The translations under genes were made by a program, and so were the position numbers. DNA of 64,000 nucleotides from Capnocytophaga sp. oral taxon 338 str. F0234 (GTDB taxonomy: Bacteria > Bacteroidota > Bacteroidia > Flavobacteriales > Flavobacteriaceae): the NCBI RefSeq assembly GCF_000192225.1, contig NZ_GL872413.1, positions 919,485-983,484 on the forward strand, in the 5' to 3' direction. Below, one piece after another: positions 1 to 8,850 of the stretch (position 1 is its first letter; every line of letters begins with the position of its first letter). The notes below the pieces were generated by a model. The model ran no database searches. It had not been told where the DNA came from and saw only the letters and a program-made list of their open reading frames with translations.

Positions 1-69
1 GTTTATCTCTTTTTTGAGGATTCTATAAAATTTTTATATGTATTATTCTCTATTTCTAAAAAGAATTTG

Positions 70-77
70 TATATTTG
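70..77 (+). promoter_or_regulatory. Bacteroidetes -7 element (TATATTTG) before the DHH phosphoesterase gene
   Basis: TATATTTG matches the TAnnTTTG consensus of the Bacteroidetes primary sigma factor. It ends only 4 nt before the ATG at 82, so the transcript would be leaderless or nearly so if this is the main promoter. No clear -33 TTG is visible at 19-20 bp, so activity is uncertain. Confidence 0.4.
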
Positions 78-81
78 CAGT

Positions 82-1119
82 ATGAAAGTACAAGATGTTA
101 GTAGGCTAAAAGAGTTTCTTAATAAAAAGCCAATTATTACAATTATTCCCCATACTTCTCCAGATGGGGATGCCATAGGGAGTTCTTTAGGGCTTTTTCA
201 TTTTTTAAAAAATCAAGAACATGATGTTCAAGTGATTGTTCCTACTGATTTTCCTGAGTTTTTAAAATGGATGCCAGGAACATCACAAATAATTATTTAT
301 CCTAATGAGGAACAGAAAGTTAAAAAGCGTATAGAGGACTCCACACTTATTTTTACTTTGGATTTTAATAATCTCTCTCGTGCTAAGCCTTTAACATCTT
401 TCTTGGAAAATACAAAAGCAACTTTTGTAATGATAGATCATCATCAACAGCCTGATACTTACGCCACCATTATCTATTCTGATGATAAGGTAAGTTCCAC
501 TTGTGAGTTGATATATAATACTGTGGTGGCTCTCTCATCTGAGAAAGAAATTGATAAGAATATAGCCACTTGCCTATATACAGGGATTATGACTGATACA
601 GGGGGATTTCGTTATTCTTTAACCTCGCCTACTACTCATAGGATTGCGGCTACTTTATTAGAAAAAGGAGTAAACTGTGCTCAGGTTAGTTCAGATGTTT
701 TTGATAGCTATTCTATTGATAGATTACAATTGTTAGGAAATGTATTAGATAATCTAACTTATTTACCTAAGTATAAGACAGCCTATATGTCTGTAAGTAG
801 TAAAACTCTTAAGCAGTTTAACTTTCGCAAAGGAGATACTGAGGGTTTTGTTAATTATGGGTTACGTATAAAAGAAGTGGAATTGGCAGCTATATTTATT
901 GAAAATGAGGAAGAGAATTTGGTAAAAATATCTTTTCGTTCTAAAACAAATTTAGATGTGAATCTTTTAGCACGTACTTACTTCAATGGAGGAGGGCATA
1001 TTAATGCAGCAGGAGGTTCAACTCATATTTCTTTACAGGATACAGTAACTCACTTTTTGAGAATACTTCCTGAGTTTTTTGCATTACCTACTGCTTATAA
1101 TTTGAATGTTAATATATGA
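82..1119 (+). CDS. nrnA: DHH-family phosphoesterase (NrnA-like oligoribonuclease / pAp phosphatase)
   Basis: Probable NrnA-type enzyme that degrades very short RNAs and dephosphorylates pAp in the cytoplasm, about 345 residues, normal for the family. Visible motifs are HTSPDGDAIGSS near the N terminus, the DHH triad (IDHHQQPD) near residue 120 that binds the metal pair, and the DHHA1 glycine-rich loop GGGHINAAGG near the C terminus. I chose the ATG at 82; a longer frame from a TTG at 67 would start inside the promoter element. The stop overlaps the gldI start (ATGA), so the two are translationally coupled. A DHH gene beside gldI is a recurring flavobacterial arrangement as I recall it. Substrate choice (nanoRNA, pAp or c-di-AMP products) cannot be read from the sequence. 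Confidence 0.88.
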   Translation: MKVQDVSRLKEFLNKKPIITIIPHTSPDGDAIGSSLGLFHFLKNQEHDVQVIVPTDFPEFLKWMPGTSQIIIYPNEEQKVKKRIEDSTLIFTLDFNNLSRAKPLTSFLENTKATFVMIDHHQQPDTYATIIYSDDKVSSTCELIYNTVVALSSEKEIDKNIATCLYTGIMTDTGGFRYSLTSPTTHRIAATLLEKGVNCAQVSSDVFDSYSIDRLQLLGNVLDNLTYLPKYKTAYMSVSSKTLKQFNFRKGDTEGFVNYGLRIKEVELAAIFIENEEENLVKISFRSKTNLDVNLLARTYFNGGGHINAAGGSTHISLQDTVTHFLRILPEFFALPTAYNLNVNI

Positions 1120-1682
1120 GAGTAATAATTGCATTATTGTTTATATTTATTTTAGGAGCTTGTAGCAAGAAGGAAGCACGTCGCCCTGTAATGGTTAAGA
1201 CAGATACTTTTCTAAAGGAATCTGCTAAGAAGAATAGAGAATTGTTGGTAGATCAGGAAATTGTAATGGATTCCATTATAGCAAAAGATACACTTCATAC
1301 TTATCTTAGTTCTAAAGATGGATTTAAGTACTATTATATTACTGAAAATAAGGAAGCTACTTACCTACCTGCTTTTGGTGATCGAGTGGATTTTACTTAT
1401 AGCTTATCAGATATTTATGGAAATGAAATTTATTCTAAAGAGGATACTAAGATAGTTACCTATCAGGTGGATAAGCAAGAGTTTTTTCAAGGACTACGTC
1501 AGGCTATAAAACTATTGAAAGAAAAAGAAGAAGCGGTTTTTTTCTTTCCATCAGAGATTGCTTTTGGTTATCATGGTGATGATGGGAAGATAGGCGTTAA
1601 TAAGCCTATTCGTGCTCAAGTACATATTCTTAAAATAGAACCAGCCAGTGAACAACCATCTGATCAAGAGGATGGAAGATAA
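1116..1682 (+). CDS. gldI: Gliding-motility-associated FKBP-type prolyl isomerase lipoprotein GldI
   Basis: A lipoprotein of 188 residues: a short hydrophobic signal followed by the lipobox LGAC, then KKEARRPV, a segment typical of GldI. The second half is an FKBP-type peptidyl-prolyl isomerase fold (FTYSLSDIYGNEIYS, EAVFFFPSEIAFGYHG). In Flavobacterium johnsoniae GldI is needed for gliding and is thought to fold other gliding or type 9 secretion proteins in the periplasm. It overlaps the upstream DHH gene by 4 nt. The assignment rests on the lipobox plus EARRPV context and on length; a generic FKBP lipoprotein is the alternative. Confidence 0.82.
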   Translation: MRVIIALLFIFILGACSKKEARRPVMVKTDTFLKESAKKNRELLVDQEIVMDSIIAKDTLHTYLSSKDGFKYYYITENKEATYLPAFGDRVDFTYSLSDIYGNEIYSKEDTKIVTYQVDKQEFFQGLRQAIKLLKEKEEAVFFFPSEIAFGYHGDDGKIGVNKPIRAQVHILKIEPASEQPSDQEDGR

Positions 1683-1703
1683 ATCTAAAAAACAGAAATT
1701 ATA

Positions 1704-2057
1704 ATGAAAATTGATACACAAGAATATACAGGAAAGATATTACCTATAGAAAAGATACTTTCTATTATAGAAGAGATTCCTTATAATGATCATTATTTTG
1801 TTGTATTGTTTGAGGAGAATTCAGGTGAGCAGGAGAACTATATACAAACCACCTTAGAAGATGAATCTAAAGGTGAGCAAAGTCCTTACTTGGTAGAGGC
1901 ACGAGTATATCAACCGAATGGTACTTTTATTCATTATCGTACTGTCCTTCCAACAGCAAAAGAAGTAGTTCCTTTTTTTACAGGATTTTATCATAGAACT
2001 CCTTTATCATATAGTGATTGGGAAGAAGTAACAAATGAATTCTTAGAAAACGAATAA
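1704..2057 (+). CDS. Conserved-looking hypothetical protein, 117 residues
   Basis: I do not recognise this protein. It is acidic, has no signal peptide or membrane segment, and reads as a compact alpha/beta domain with a hydrophobic strand (HYFVVLFEE) followed by a glutamate-rich stretch. It lies 21 nt after gldI and 28 nt before the next prolyl-isomerase gene on the same strand, so it is probably in the gldI operon. Context hints at a link with envelope protein folding but does not prove it. Confidence 0.6.
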   Translation: MKIDTQEYTGKILPIEKILSIIEEIPYNDHYFVVLFEENSGEQENYIQTTLEDESKGEQSPYLVEARVYQPNGTFIHYRTVLPTAKEVVPFFTGFYHRTPLSYSDWEEVTNEFLENE

Positions 2058-2085
2058 TTGTAATCTCATTAAATATAGAATTTTT

Positions 2086-3210
2086 ATGAAAAAAGTTAAA
2101 TTTTGGGCATTATTATTGCCTTTGTTATTTGTAGCGTGCAAGTCTGCTAAATATCCTAATCTAAAGGATGGATTGTATGCAGATATTCAAACTAATAAAG
2201 GAGATATGTTAGTAGAACTTTTCTATAAGGCAACTCCTGGAACAGTGGCTAACTTTGTTTCCTTAGCAGAGGGAAATAATACTTATGTAGAAAATACTTA
2301 TAAGGGCAAGCACTACTATGATGGTACCACTTTTCATCGTGTGATTAAAGATTTTATGATACAAGGAGGAGATCCTACAGCAACAGGAGAAGGTAGTCCT
2401 GGGTATCAGTTTGCTGATGAGTTTGTGGATACACTTAAGTTTACAAAGAAAGGACAGTTAGCTATGGCAAATGCAGGACCAGCTACTAATGGTAGTCAAT
2501 TCTTTATCACTGAGAAAGATACTCCATGGCTTACAAATCACCATACTATTTTTGGTCAAGTAATCAAAGGAGAGGAAGTCATTAGTCTTATTACTTCTGA
2601 GAAGACAAATGAAGCAGATAAACCTCTTTCTGATGTAAAGATCAATAAAATAGAAATTATACGTGTAGGAAAAGAAGCTGAAAAATTTGATGCTCCTAAA
2701 GTATTTGATTCTTTTATGAAGGAACAAATAGAAATTGCAAAACAAAAGGAAGCTGAGGAAAAGGCTAAAAGTGAAAAAATTCTTTCTGAACTTGCTGAAC
2801 AAGAAAGTCAAGCAATAGCTTCTCCTTCTGGAATAAAGATTTTGAAGCTAAAACAAGGAAATGGAGTGCAACCCAAGCAAGGACAAACTGTATTAGTAAA
2901 TTATGCAGGTTATTTGCGTGCTAACGGAAAGTTGTTTGATTCCAATATAAAAGAAGTGGCTCAAGCTAATGGAGCTTATGACCAGCAACGAGATATGGGA
3001 GGAGGATATGCCCCTTATCCTTGGGAATATAGTCCTAAAGTGGGACTTATCGCTGGATTTAAAGAAGCTTTGTTAGGTATGCAAGTGGGAGAAAAAGTAC
3101 GAGTATTCATTCCTTCTGCTTTAGCCTATGGAAAACAAGAGATTAAGGATCTTATTCCTGCTGATTCTGACCTTGTTTTTGATATAGAAATTGTGGATAT
3201 TGCTAAATAA
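2086..3210 (+). CDS. Two-domain prolyl isomerase lipoprotein: cyclophilin plus FKBP
   Basis: A signal with lipobox (FVAC, Cys about 18) places it in the envelope. Residues about 33-195 are a cyclophilin domain (GTTFHRVIKDFMIQGGDP, TNGSQFFITE, HTIFGQV). A charged lysine/glutamate helix (about 210-240) links it to an FKBP domain at about 250-374 (VLVNYAGYL, GFKEALLGMQVGEKVRVFIPSALAYG). Both catalytic cores look complete. The protein should speed folding of exported proteins. It lies in the same run as gldI, so two FKBP domains and one cyclophilin are encoded together. A hairpin terminator follows at 3232. Confidence 0.88.
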   Translation: MKKVKFWALLLPLLFVACKSAKYPNLKDGLYADIQTNKGDMLVELFYKATPGTVANFVSLAEGNNTYVENTYKGKHYYDGTTFHRVIKDFMIQGGDPTATGEGSPGYQFADEFVDTLKFTKKGQLAMANAGPATNGSQFFITEKDTPWLTNHHTIFGQVIKGEEVISLITSEKTNEADKPLSDVKINKIEIIRVGKEAEKFDAPKVFDSFMKEQIEIAKQKEAEEKAKSEKILSELAEQESQAIASPSGIKILKLKQGNGVQPKQGQTVLVNYAGYLRANGKLFDSNIKEVAQANGAYDQQRDMGGGYAPYPWEYSPKVGLIAGFKEALLGMQVGEKVRVFIPSALAYGKQEIKDLIPADSDLVFDIEIVDIAK

Positions 3211-3231
3211 ATTTTGTACTAAATAAATTTT

Positions 3232-3264
3232 ATGAGGTAGAAGTATGTTTCACTTCTACCTCAT
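3232..3264 (+). terminator. Hairpin after the cyclophilin-FKBP gene
   Basis: A perfect 13-bp inverted repeat (ATGAGGTAGAAGT / ACTTCTACCTCAT) with a 7-nt loop lies 22 nt after the stop codon. The following T tract is weak (TTATTAAAG), so termination may be partial. Confidence 0.65.
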
Positions 3265-3291
3265 TTATTAAAGAAATGTTTTATTTAAATA

Positions 3292-3657
3292 ATGAAGAAG
3301 TTATATAATATAAATAAAATATTTTTATTTCTTTATTGGGGGCTCTTATCTTATATGTTGCTTCGTCCTAGCAGTAGTCTTACCAGTAATATCTTTTTTT
3401 TTACAGGAGCTGATAAATTAGTTCATTTCCTTATTTTTGCCCTGTTAGCTTTTTTATATGAAAGAGTTTTTCCAAAACAGAAAAGAAAAATTTCTTTTTT
3501 TCTAATGATATTATATGCGATTTTTACTGAAGTAGCTCAAGAGATGATGCCTTTTGGAAGAAGTGGAGAAATAGGAGATTTATTTGCAGATATTCTTGGG
3601 ATTTTCTTTGGATATTATACATTGATAGTCTATAATTATATCAATAAATCCAAATAG
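3292..3657 (+). CDS. VanZ-family small membrane protein
   Basis: 121 residues with about four hydrophobic helices. The VanZ signature is visible: DKLVHFLIFALLAFL in the second helix, then FTEVAQEMMPFGRSGEIGDLFADILG. VanZ-like proteins are inner-membrane proteins of mostly unknown role; the original VanZ gives low-level teicoplanin resistance. It lies between the terminator at 3232 and ftsZ and could be transcribed alone. Confidence 0.8.
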   Translation: MKKLYNINKIFLFLYWGLLSYMLLRPSSSLTSNIFFFTGADKLVHFLIFALLAFLYERVFPKQKRKISFFLMILYAIFTEVAQEMMPFGRSGEIGDLFADILGIFFGYYTLIVYNYINKSK

Positions 3658-3849
3658 ATAATGAAATAGGAAAAGAAATTATCTCTTAGAACAGTTTTTT
3701 CTTAACAATCTATAAGTAGTTGATCTTAAAGAAATGTTTCAAAAAAGTAGAAATCAACAAGTATGTTAATAAAAAGTACTCAGTTGTTTATTTCTAGAAA
3801 AAGTTATCAACAATATTTGTTTTTCTGTGGAAAACTGAAAAAAAAATAA

Positions 3850-3857
3850 TAAATTTG
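3850..3857 (+). promoter_or_regulatory. Bacteroidetes -7 element (TAAATTTG) before ftsZ
   Basis: TAAATTTGC fits the TAnnTTTG consensus and would start transcription about 40 nt before the ftsZ ATG at 3903. No good TTG lies at the expected -33 spacing, so strength is unknown. Confidence 0.45.
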
Positions 3858-3902
3858 CACCAAAAGACTTTACAAAAAATAATAGCAAAAAAATCATTAG
3901 TT

Positions 3903-5897
3903 ATGGCGATAGATTTTGACAATGAAACGTTTGATTTGCCTAAGAATCAGGGTAATTTAATTAAAGTAATAGGTGTTGGTGGAGGTGGAGGTAATGCCGT
4001 GAATTACATGTATAAGCAAAATATTAAGGGTGTAGACTATATTATTTGTAATACAGACCGTCAAGCCTTGGACAAAAGTCCCATTGTTAATAAGATCCAT
4101 TTAGGATTTGCACTTACCGCTGGTTTAGGTGCGGGTTCTAATCCAGAAGTAGGAGAGCAATCGGCCATGGAGAGTATTGATGAAATTAAAGCCATGCTGG
4201 GTGAGCATACTGAAATGGTATTTATTACTGCAGGTATGGGAGGAGGAACAGGAACAGGAGCCGCACCTATTATAGCTAAGATATGTCGGGATATGGGAAT
4301 TCTCACTGTAGGGATTGTAACTAGTCCTTTTAAGTTTGAAGGTGAAATCCGCTTAAATCAAGCACAGAAAGGAATAGAAAACCTTCGTAAACATTTGGAT
4401 TCTCTTATTGTCATTAATAACAATAAACTTCGTGAAGTATATGGTAATTTAGGGGTGAAATCTGGTTTTGCCAAAGCGGATGAAATCCTTACAATTGCTG
4501 CTAAAGGAATTGCTGAGGTAATTACTAAGGATTTTGAGGTAAATATTGATTTACGTGATGCTCGCACAGTACTTTCTGATAGTGGAACTGCTATTATGGG
4601 AACAGGTTTTGGTACAGGAGAAATGAGAGCTATAGATGCAGTGAAAGGAGCTTTGGATTCTCCGCTACTTAATGATAATAAAATTACAGGGGCTCAAAAT
4701 GTTCTTCTACTTATACTCTATGGTAAAGAGGAAATTACTATGGATGAAGTAGCTGAAATTAGTGAATATATCCAAAAAGAGGCAGGTAATGGACAAGAGA
4801 TGGCTGCTGGTTACAAGACAAATATTATTATGGGGATGGGAGAGGATGAATCGCTTGAGGATAAGGTAATGGTAACTGTTGTAGCTACGGGTTTTTCCAC
4901 CGAACAACAGCATGAAATTATTGATTTGGAACCTAAGAAAATTGTACATTCTTTAGATGATAATGCACATTTTGTGAAAGAATTAGAAACTACCTCTTCT
5001 TTTACGGATATTTCTTTTGAAAATTCTTTGAAAAGAAAAGAAAAGATAACTCATTACTTGGATGACACTCCTCAAACAGAAACTAATTCTTCTTTAGAGG
5101 ATAAAGTTTCTACTTCTTTGGCAGGAGAACCTACTAAAAGTAATATAGGAATTACTCTACATACTGCTACTCCCGTTGAAAAAAAAACAACTCCTACCAA
5201 TAAAATAGGTATTCTGGACAAAGAACTTTATAATATTCCTATTCAATTTGAGGTGGTAGAACGTATTTCCTATCCTACTAAGGAGGAACATGCTGTACAA
5301 GCAGAAGAATTTGTTATTTATCAAGAGAAAAAGACATCTCCTGTACAAGAGGTTAGGCAACAATCACAACAGGTAGAGGAACCAGTAATATTATTTGAAG
5401 TAGAGGAGAGGAAAATGGCAGCCACTTCTCCACGAAAAACGATGGCTGCAGTAGCTTCTCCAGAACAGGAGGGAAGTGATAATAAGATAGTTCATCGTTT
5501 TGAGGATTATTTACAAGTAGAAGAAAGGCTCACCAAGGCTCATTCTCCACAAATAGAAAAAGAGGAAGAAGAGTTTAGAGCAGAGATACGTGTAAAGGAA
5601 CCTACAAATTCACCTCAACAGCCAAAAGAAGAGAATCAAAATGCTTTTCTTACAGCTCTAAAAGCAAATGCAAGTAATCGAAGAAATACTTTTAAGAATA
5701 TGAGTTATCAGTTTTCCTCTCAAAGTCTTTCTAAGATTGAGGATTTGGAGAATACTCCAGCATATCTCAGACAAGGGATAGATATTACTAACAATACTCC
5801 TAAAGCAACAGCTTCTCGTAGCTCTATTAGTTTGGATTCCAATAATGTACCCCAAATACGAGAAAATAACGGATACTTACATGATAATGTAGATTAG
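3903..5897 (+). CDS. ftsZ: Cell division GTPase FtsZ
   Basis: Tubulin-like GTPase that builds the division ring. The GTP site is plain: GVGGGGGNAVNYM near residue 20 and the signature GGGTGTGAAP near 100. The GTPase core ends around residue 320. A long, low-complexity linker rich in Glu, Thr, Ser and Gln follows (about 320-635), and the protein closes with a conserved tail (VPQIRENNGYLHDNVD) of the flavobacterial type that should bind FtsA or other membrane anchors. Length (664) is long for FtsZ overall but usual in Flavobacteriaceae because of the linker. I chose the ATG at 3903, giving MAIDFDNE; the frame is open upstream to a TTG at 3855, which overlaps the promoter element. The gene is not preceded by ftsQ or ftsA here. 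Confidence 0.96.
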   Translation: MAIDFDNETFDLPKNQGNLIKVIGVGGGGGNAVNYMYKQNIKGVDYIICNTDRQALDKSPIVNKIHLGFALTAGLGAGSNPEVGEQSAMESIDEIKAMLGEHTEMVFITAGMGGGTGTGAAPIIAKICRDMGILTVGIVTSPFKFEGEIRLNQAQKGIENLRKHLDSLIVINNNKLREVYGNLGVKSGFAKADEILTIAAKGIAEVITKDFEVNIDLRDARTVLSDSGTAIMGTGFGTGEMRAIDAVKGALDSPLLNDNKITGAQNVLLLILYGKEEITMDEVAEISEYIQKEAGNGQEMAAGYKTNIIMGMGEDESLEDKVMVTVVATGFSTEQQHEIIDLEPKKIVHSLDDNAHFVKELETTSSFTDISFENSLKRKEKITHYLDDTPQTETNSSLEDKVSTSLAGEPTKSNIGITLHTATPVEKKTTPTNKIGILDKELYNIPIQFEVVERISYPTKEEHAVQAEEFVIYQEKKTSPVQEVRQQSQQVEEPVILFEVEERKMAATSPRKTMAAVASPEQEGSDNKIVHRFEDYLQVEERLTKAHSPQIEKEEEEFRAEIRVKEPTNSPQQPKEENQNAFLTALKANASNRRNTFKNMSYQFSSQSLSKIEDLENTPAYLRQGIDITNNTPKATASRSSISLDSNNVPQIRENNGYLHDNVD

Positions 5898-5940
5898 TTA
5901 GAAAAAGACATAGTTAATTTATTTTATAATTGATAAAAGG

Positions 5941-5969
5941 ACAGTTAATGGAAATTAGCTGTTTTTTTT
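5941..5969 (+). terminator. Rho-independent terminator of ftsZ
   Basis: Inverted repeat ACAGTTAAT / ATTAGCTGT (one G-U pair) with a short loop, followed directly by eight T residues. Confidence 0.8.
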
Positions 5970-5990
5970 CAGTAAAAAAAGTATAGTCAA

Positions 5991-7358
5991 ATGCAAAAAC
6001 CTAGTATACCTAAAGGTACACGTGATTTTTCTCCTGAGGAGGTAAGTAAGCGTAATTATATTATTCAGATTATCAGAAAAAATTTTGAGAAGTTTGGTTT
6101 CCAACCTATTGAAACACCCAGTTTTGAAAATATGGAAACTCTTATGGGAAAGTATGGAGAAGAAGGAGATAGACTTATTTTTAAAATACTTAATTCAGGG
6201 GATTTTCTAAGAGATATTCCTGAAGATATTTATAGGGAACATAATAGTCAAAAGATGACTACTCAAATAAGTGAAAAGGCACTTCGTTATGATCTAACGG
6301 TACCTTTTGCTCGTTATGTGGTGCAGCATCAGAGTGAGATAACTTTCCCTTTTAAACGTTATCAAATACAACCTGTTTGGCGAGCTGACCGCCCTCAAAA
6401 GGGTCGTTATCGCGAATTCTACCAGTGCGATGCTGATGTAGTGGGAGCCAATAGTCTTTGGCAGGAAGTAGAATTTGTCCAGTTATATGATAGTGTATTT
6501 GCTGCTTTACAACTTAAAGGAATAACTATCAAAATTAATCATCGAAAGATTCTCTCTGGTTTTGCTGAAGTTATTGGTACTCCTGAGAAACTAATTGACT
6601 TTACAGTAGCTTTGGATAAACTTGATAAAATAGGTAAGGAGAAAGTGGAAGAAGAAATGCTTCAGAGAGGAATTTCTCCAGAAGCGATAGCTAAGATACA
6701 ACCTGTTTTTTCTTTACAAGGAAGTTTTTCGGAGAAAATAAGTCAACTCAAGGAATTACTTGCGACCTCACAGGTGGGGAGAGAAGGAATAGCTGACTTA
6801 GAGTTTATTTATGAAACTGTACAACAGATTGGCTTACAGGTGTCCAATTTAGAGTTAGAAGTAACTTTAGCGCGTGGGCTGAATTATTATACAGGAGCTA
6901 TTTTCGAAGTGGCTCCTCCCAAAGAGGTAGTTTTGGGATCTATAGGAGGAGGAGGACGTTATGATGAACTTACTGCTATATTTGGACTCAAAGGAATGAG
7001 TGGTATAGGAATTTCCTTTGGATTAGATCGTATTTTCCTTGTAATGGAACAATTAGCTTTGTTTCCCGAAACATTAACCCATAGTTTGGATGTTCTGTGT
7101 GTTAATTTTGGAAAATCTGAAGCATTGATTTCCTTTGGTTTGGTTCAGCAACTGCGTCAAAAGGGCTATAAAGCAGAACTTTATCCAGAGATTATCAAAC
7201 TTAAAAAGCAATTGGCCTATGCCGATAGCCGAAAAGCAAAATATGTAATTCTTATAGGAGAAGAAGAACTTAGTCAAAATACTGCTGTTCTGAAAAATAT
7301 GCTTACAGGAGAGCAAATTACCTATCCCATAGTAGATATAGTGAATCATATAAAATAA
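5991..7358 (+). CDS. hisS: Histidyl-tRNA synthetase
   Basis: Class II aminoacyl-tRNA synthetase charging tRNA-His, 455 residues. The N terminus IPKGTRDFSPEE is typical. Motif 2 region (FKRYQIQPVWRADRPQKGR, YQCDAD), the histidine-binding loop ARGLNYYTGAIFE, GGGGRYDEL and motif 3 (GISFGLDRI) are all present. The C-terminal anticodon-binding domain spans about 365-455. The gene appears monocistronic, bounded by hairpins on both sides. Confidence 0.96.
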   Translation: MQKPSIPKGTRDFSPEEVSKRNYIIQIIRKNFEKFGFQPIETPSFENMETLMGKYGEEGDRLIFKILNSGDFLRDIPEDIYREHNSQKMTTQISEKALRYDLTVPFARYVVQHQSEITFPFKRYQIQPVWRADRPQKGRYREFYQCDADVVGANSLWQEVEFVQLYDSVFAALQLKGITIKINHRKILSGFAEVIGTPEKLIDFTVALDKLDKIGKEKVEEEMLQRGISPEAIAKIQPVFSLQGSFSEKISQLKELLATSQVGREGIADLEFIYETVQQIGLQVSNLELEVTLARGLNYYTGAIFEVAPPKEVVLGSIGGGGRYDELTAIFGLKGMSGIGISFGLDRIFLVMEQLALFPETLTHSLDVLCVNFGKSEALISFGLVQQLRQKGYKAELYPEIIKLKKQLAYADSRKAKYVILIGEEELSQNTAVLKNMLTGEQITYPIVDIVNHIK

Positions 7359-7370
7359 TTGCATAAAAAA

Positions 7371-7397
7371 GGCTATCCAAAAATGGGTAGCCTCTTT
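7371..7397. terminator. Bidirectional hairpin between hisS and the reductase gene
   Basis: GGCTATCC / GGGTAGCC with loop AAAAAT, preceded by an A run and followed by TCTTTTTG, so it can serve both convergent genes. It is a degenerate member of a hairpin family recurring at 22143, 33570 and 37130. Confidence 0.75.
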
Positions 7398-7423
7398 TTG
7401 TGTATGATATAGCTTGTTCCATA

Positions 7424-8473
7424 TTAAATGGATTGTATTACCGCTTTCTCAGCTTCCTTACGTGTACCGTCAAAACCATCTACTCCGGCAACAGTAGTAT
7501 ACTTGAGTACATATTTTCTAGTAGGGTAAAGTCTGTTATATACTCCTTGACACATTAGTGTTGCTTCATGAAACCCACAAAGAATAAGTTTGAGTTTCCC
7601 AGGATAGGTATTTACATCCCCTATGGCATATACTCCTTCTATATTAGTTTGGTAGTCAAGCGCATTGTTTACCTTGATGGCATTTCGTTCTATTTCCAAT
7701 CCCCAATCGGCAATAGGTCCCAGTTTAGGGGTTAGTCCGAAGAGAGGAATAAAGTAATCGGTAGGGAGCTCCTTCTGATGTCCCTCTTTTTCGATTATTA
7801 CAGAGGAAAGCTCTTTCTCTCCTTTCAAATTCACTACTTCACAGGGAGTAATAAGATTTATTTTACCTTTAATCTTGAGAGCTTTTACTTTTTCTACTGA
7901 ATCCAAGGCGGCACGAAATTCATTACGGCGATGTACTAAAGTAACGGATTTAGCGATATCAGCAAGAAATATACTCCAGTCAAGGGCAGAGTCCCCTCCT
8001 CCAGCGATAACTACACGTTTGCCAACAAAGCGGTCAGGAGCTTTTATAAAGTATTCTACACCTTTATCCTCATATTGTGTAAGGTTAGCAATTTCAGGCT
8101 TTCGAGGCTCAAAGGTACCAAGACCACCAGCAATGGCAACTGCTTTTCCTTTGATTTGTGTACCTTTATCAGTAGTAACTATAAAAGAGCCATCTGCTTG
8201 TTTGTCTAAAGTCATGGCTGTCTCAGAAAGGGTAAACTCAGGTTGAAACTGTTTAATCTGTTCCATAAGGTTATCTACAAGTTCAGACGCTCCTACACTG
8301 GGGTAACCAGGGATGTCAAAGATAGGTTTTTTAGGATAAAGTTCGGTAAGTTGTCCTCCTGGTTGAGGAAGAGCATCTATAAGATGGCATTTTAGGCGTA
8401 GGAGTCCTGCTTCGAATACAGCAAATAGACCTGTAGGTCCTGCCCCAATGATGATAATATCGGTTTCTTTCAT
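7424..8473 (-). CDS. Ferredoxin/flavodoxin--NADP reductase of the thioredoxin-reductase-like type
   Basis: FAD- and NADPH-binding flavoprotein of about 349 residues. Motifs are IIIGAGPTGLFAVFEA (FAD), GGGDSALDW plus VHRRNEFRA (NADPH), and GVYAIGDVNTYPGK (FAD). It lacks the CxxC of thioredoxin reductase, so the YumC-type ferredoxin-NADP reductase is the best call. I chose the ATG at 8473 (MKETDIIIIGAG); the frame extends 14 codons upstream without a convincing start. It is convergent with hisS. Confidence 0.85.
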   Translation of the reverse strand: MKETDIIIIGAGPTGLFAVFEAGLLRLKCHLIDALPQPGGQLTELYPKKPIFDIPGYPSVGASELVDNLMEQIKQFQPEFTLSETAMTLDKQADGSFIVTTDKGTQIKGKAVAIAGGLGTFEPRKPEIANLTQYEDKGVEYFIKAPDRFVGKRVVIAGGGDSALDWSIFLADIAKSVTLVHRRNEFRAALDSVEKVKALKIKGKINLITPCEVVNLKGEKELSSVIIEKEGHQKELPTDYFIPLFGLTPKLGPIADWGLEIERNAIKVNNALDYQTNIEGVYAIGDVNTYPGKLKLILCGFHEATLMCQGVYNRLYPTRKYVLKYTTVAGVDGFDGTRKEAEKAVIQSI

Positions 8474-8850
8474 GAATATTAATTTGATTGTGCAAAAATA
8501 CGAAATTAATGGCAAATGACAAATGATTAATCCTCCCTTAAGTCATTAACTCCTAACTACTGGAATAGATTGTTTAGTTTGTAGATTGGACTTATAGAAT
8601 TGTCCTTTGACTCTTATGACGTCGTTGTGTTTGTTGTAGGCTGTATGCAGGTGTCTTCCTTTGGATTACAGTTAGAAATGGAGATATTTGTGAGGCTTGT
8701 TTTGTGCATCTTTTGGCAGATGAGAGAAGGTATTTCCTCTTTATGAATGAACATAATAGGTATTTCCTGAGAGCACTTCCATAGCTGCTAGGATTATAAT
8801 TAAGGGTAAGGATGACAAAAATGCTAAAAAATATTTCATATAGCAAGGAA
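8474..8850. other. 377-bp gap with no supported gene
   Basis: No reading frame here looks protein-like: an 84-codon minus-strand frame (8592-8846) has mixed composition and no recognisable motif. I see no tRNA, repeat or strong terminator. It may contain the promoter of the reductase gene. Confidence 0.5.

Noticed and set aside
8592-8846. 84-codon minus-strand frame between the reductase and birA
   Set aside because: Composition is unlike neighbouring proteins, with no motif or plausible start context. Left as gap.
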